Origin: Rhodospirillaceae bacterium
Lineage (GTDB): Bacteria > Pseudomonadota > Alphaproteobacteria > Rhodospirillales_A > Casp-alpha2
Assembly: GCA_003488105.1 (NCBI GenBank)
Contig: DNMS01000231.1
Coordinates: forward strand, 801-15,832
Length of the DNA: 15,032 nt
Reading direction: 5' to 3'
Shown: piece by piece, positions 13,762 through 15,032 of the stretch
Numbering within the stretch: the first letter of the stretch is position 1
Layout of the letters: each line of letters opens with the position of its first letter
The notes under the pieces: model-generated
The model's input: the letters and a program-made list of their open reading frames with translations, nothing else
Told to the model about the DNA's origin: nothing
The model's database searches: none
Position numbers and translations under genes: made by a program

Positions 13762-15032
13762 TCAGGACGCGCCAACTCCCGTTTCAAGGAACCTTCGGAA
13801 TACGTTTTCCAAAATCCTCGATACGTTGTTGTCGAAATCATTGACCGGCAACGCGCCGCAAAACGTGATCGAACCCGTGGAAAACACGGCACCGCCGCCG
13901 GGAACCTCGAAATACACCATATCGGCCCTGATCAGCTCGTCCGCCGGGGCATGGGCCCAGGTCTTTACGTGGGTCAGCCATTCCTCCGGCGGAAGCTGGA
14001 AACTGGCCGGATGATCTTCGGAGGTCGCCAAGACATGCACGTTCGGCGGGGTCCCCAGCCGGCTGTCGATACGGTCCAGCTCATAACCCGCAGCCCCGCC
14101 GCCGCAAAGCCCGAAATCGCCGATCACCTGATCCTCGACGCCGTCGAAGATCCAGGCCGCGTCGGGGTGATGGGAGCCTTCCTGCCGGCGGTAATGGGTG
14201 CCCTCGAAATCTCCCTGCGTGGTATAGCCGACACCGACCAGTTGCTGCGGCGGCCGGGCATTGCGCCGCCAGGTACCGCCGTATTCACGATTGAAGGCGT
14301 GGTAATACTCGCCCGGCTCGGACGCCCAGGCGCGCAGCCCGCCTTCGGCCCGGCGAACTTCGATCAATCCGTCCATTTCCGGATGCAGGGCGACCCGCCA
14401 GTAAAACCCGTTGCCGCCGAGATACGCCAGCTTGCCGCCGCTGTCCCGGTAATCCCTGAACGCATTCAAGGTCTGGGTCGTGTGGTATTCCGGATGGCTG
14501 CAGGTCGATACGGCGGCATAACCGGCCAAAAGATCGTCTCCTTCGTGGTGCAGTTCCCAATCGGTCACGATATCGAACGGGATATCCTTGGCATCCAGCC
14601 AGGCGAACAGATGCGTGTCGGCCGGAAAGTGTCGCAGACCCGAGCCAGAGGCCTTGTTGCCGAACGCGTGATAGCCCGGCCGAAGGTTGAAGATCGGGCG
14701 ATGCCAGGTGGTATGGCCAATCCCGGAACCGTCGGTATGGTCGTTGTAGGTCGACAGCCCGAATTGCGGATGTTCCGCCGCGTTATAGGGATAGGATCCC
14801 CATTCCGCCGCCCGTGCCTTCCATTCCGGCCCGAATTCGGCCCGCGCCTGGTTGGCGTAAATGACATAGGTAAATGTCGGGACGACGACGCATAGATCGG
14901 CGGTCCGCGTGCCTTTCGCCGGGCACACGAACAGCGGGATCATGTCCCAATGGGCGCCCTGGGTCAGCTTTACCGCATAGACGCCGCTGCGCAGGTCTGT
15001 CGGGATCTCGAATTCGAAATCGGTTTGCCATC
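13762..15032 (-). CDS. N,N-dimethylformamidase large-subunit-like protein, C-terminal part (5' end outside window)
   Basis: The visible 422 residues resemble the C-terminal region of the N,N-dimethylformamidase large (beta) subunit, an iron-dependent amide hydrolase giving dimethylamine and formate. From the right edge they start in FEFEIPTDLRSGVYAV, a beta-sandwich linker, then the catalytic-type domain. Recognisable family segments are RPGYHAFG, ADTHLFAWLDAK, CSHPEYHTTQTLNAF, GGKLAYLGGNGFYW, EVRRAEGG, AWASEPGEYYHA and VGVGYTTQGDFEGTHYRR. The family iron is bound by two Tyr and one Glu; Tyr in SHPEY and GFYW are candidates, but I cannot fix the ligands. The known enzyme's large subunit is about 760 residues, so roughly 340 are missing past the edge. 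The partner small-subunit gene is not in view. mazG follows 43 bp downstream. Confidence 0.82.
   Translation of the reverse strand, partial: WQTDFEFEIPTDLRSGVYAVKLTQGAHWDMIPLFVCPAKGTRTADLCVVVPTFTYVIYANQARAEFGPEWKARAAEWGSYPYNAAEHPQFGLSTYNDHTDGSGIGHTTWHRPIFNLRPGYHAFGNKASGSGLRHFPADTHLFAWLDAKDIPFDIVTDWELHHEGDDLLAGYAAVSTCSHPEYHTTQTLNAFRDYRDSGGKLAYLGGNGFYWRVALHPEMDGLIEVRRAEGGLRAWASEPGEYYHAFNREYGGTWRRNARPPQQLVGVGYTTQGDFEGTHYRRQEGSHHPDAAWIFDGVEDQVIGDFGLCGGGAAGYELDRIDSRLGTPPNVHVLATSEDHPASFQLPPEEWLTHVKTWAHAPADELIRADMVYFEVPGGGAVFSTGSITFCGALPVNDFDNNVSRILENVFRRFLETGVGAS

Noticed and set aside
13719..13892. Possible longer N-terminus of MazG
   Set aside because: The added 58 residues overlap the 3' end of the dimethylformamidase-like gene and do not resemble MazG; the ATG at 13718 fits the family.

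Overview
The window reads as a high-GC chromosomal segment of an alphaproteobacterium, most likely Rhodospirillales-like. That placement is an inference from GC content, the membrane-anchored CycM-type cytochrome c, the alphaproteobacterial form of the PheA ACT domain, and an intergenic palindrome with a CTTGA loop. The region is dense and mostly housekeeping or metabolic. I see no tRNA, rRNA, CRISPR array, insertion sequence, phage gene or att-like repeat, and no gap between genes reaches 300 bases.

Left part (1-1955, + strand): the 3' end of an NADH pyrophosphatase (nudC), a short-chain dehydrogenase overlapping a DCC-family (DUF393) CPLC thiol protein by 7 nt, then a DUF427 protein. A bulged hairpin lies directly in front of the dehydrogenase and contains its probable Shine-Dalgarno sequence.

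Minus-strand block (1981-3731): prephenate dehydratase (pheA), a DUF983 zinc-ribbon membrane protein overlapping pheA by 4 nt (ATGA), and a small cupin. A good sigma70-type promoter with a consensus -35 box drives this unit. It is divergent from a second promoter for the next plus-strand genes.

Centre (3936-12051, + strand): a membrane-anchored cytochrome c and a histidinol-phosphatase-type IMPase (hisN) with a GTG start. After a hairpin and a new promoter comes a complete YejABEF peptide/microcin C-type ABC importer: binding protein, two permeases and a double ATPase. A 2-hydroxyacid dehydrogenase of the GhrA type is attached to its 3' end. yejE/yejF and yejF/ghrA each overlap by one base (TAATG), so importer and dehydrogenase look translationally coupled.

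Right part (12162-15032, - strand): the C-terminal 422 residues of a protein related to the large subunit of N,N-dimethylformamidase (running off the right edge), then mazG, then a short lipoprotein of unknown function. This strand converges on ghrA. The gap between them holds two 29-nt palindromes in inverted orientation, whose differences are mostly compensatory base-pair changes.

No complete and clearly new multi-gene system is visible. The best leads are the dimethylformamidase-like gene, the importer-dehydrogenase coupling, the inverted hairpin pair, the unassigned lipoprotein, and the structured leaders before the dehydrogenase and the cupin.
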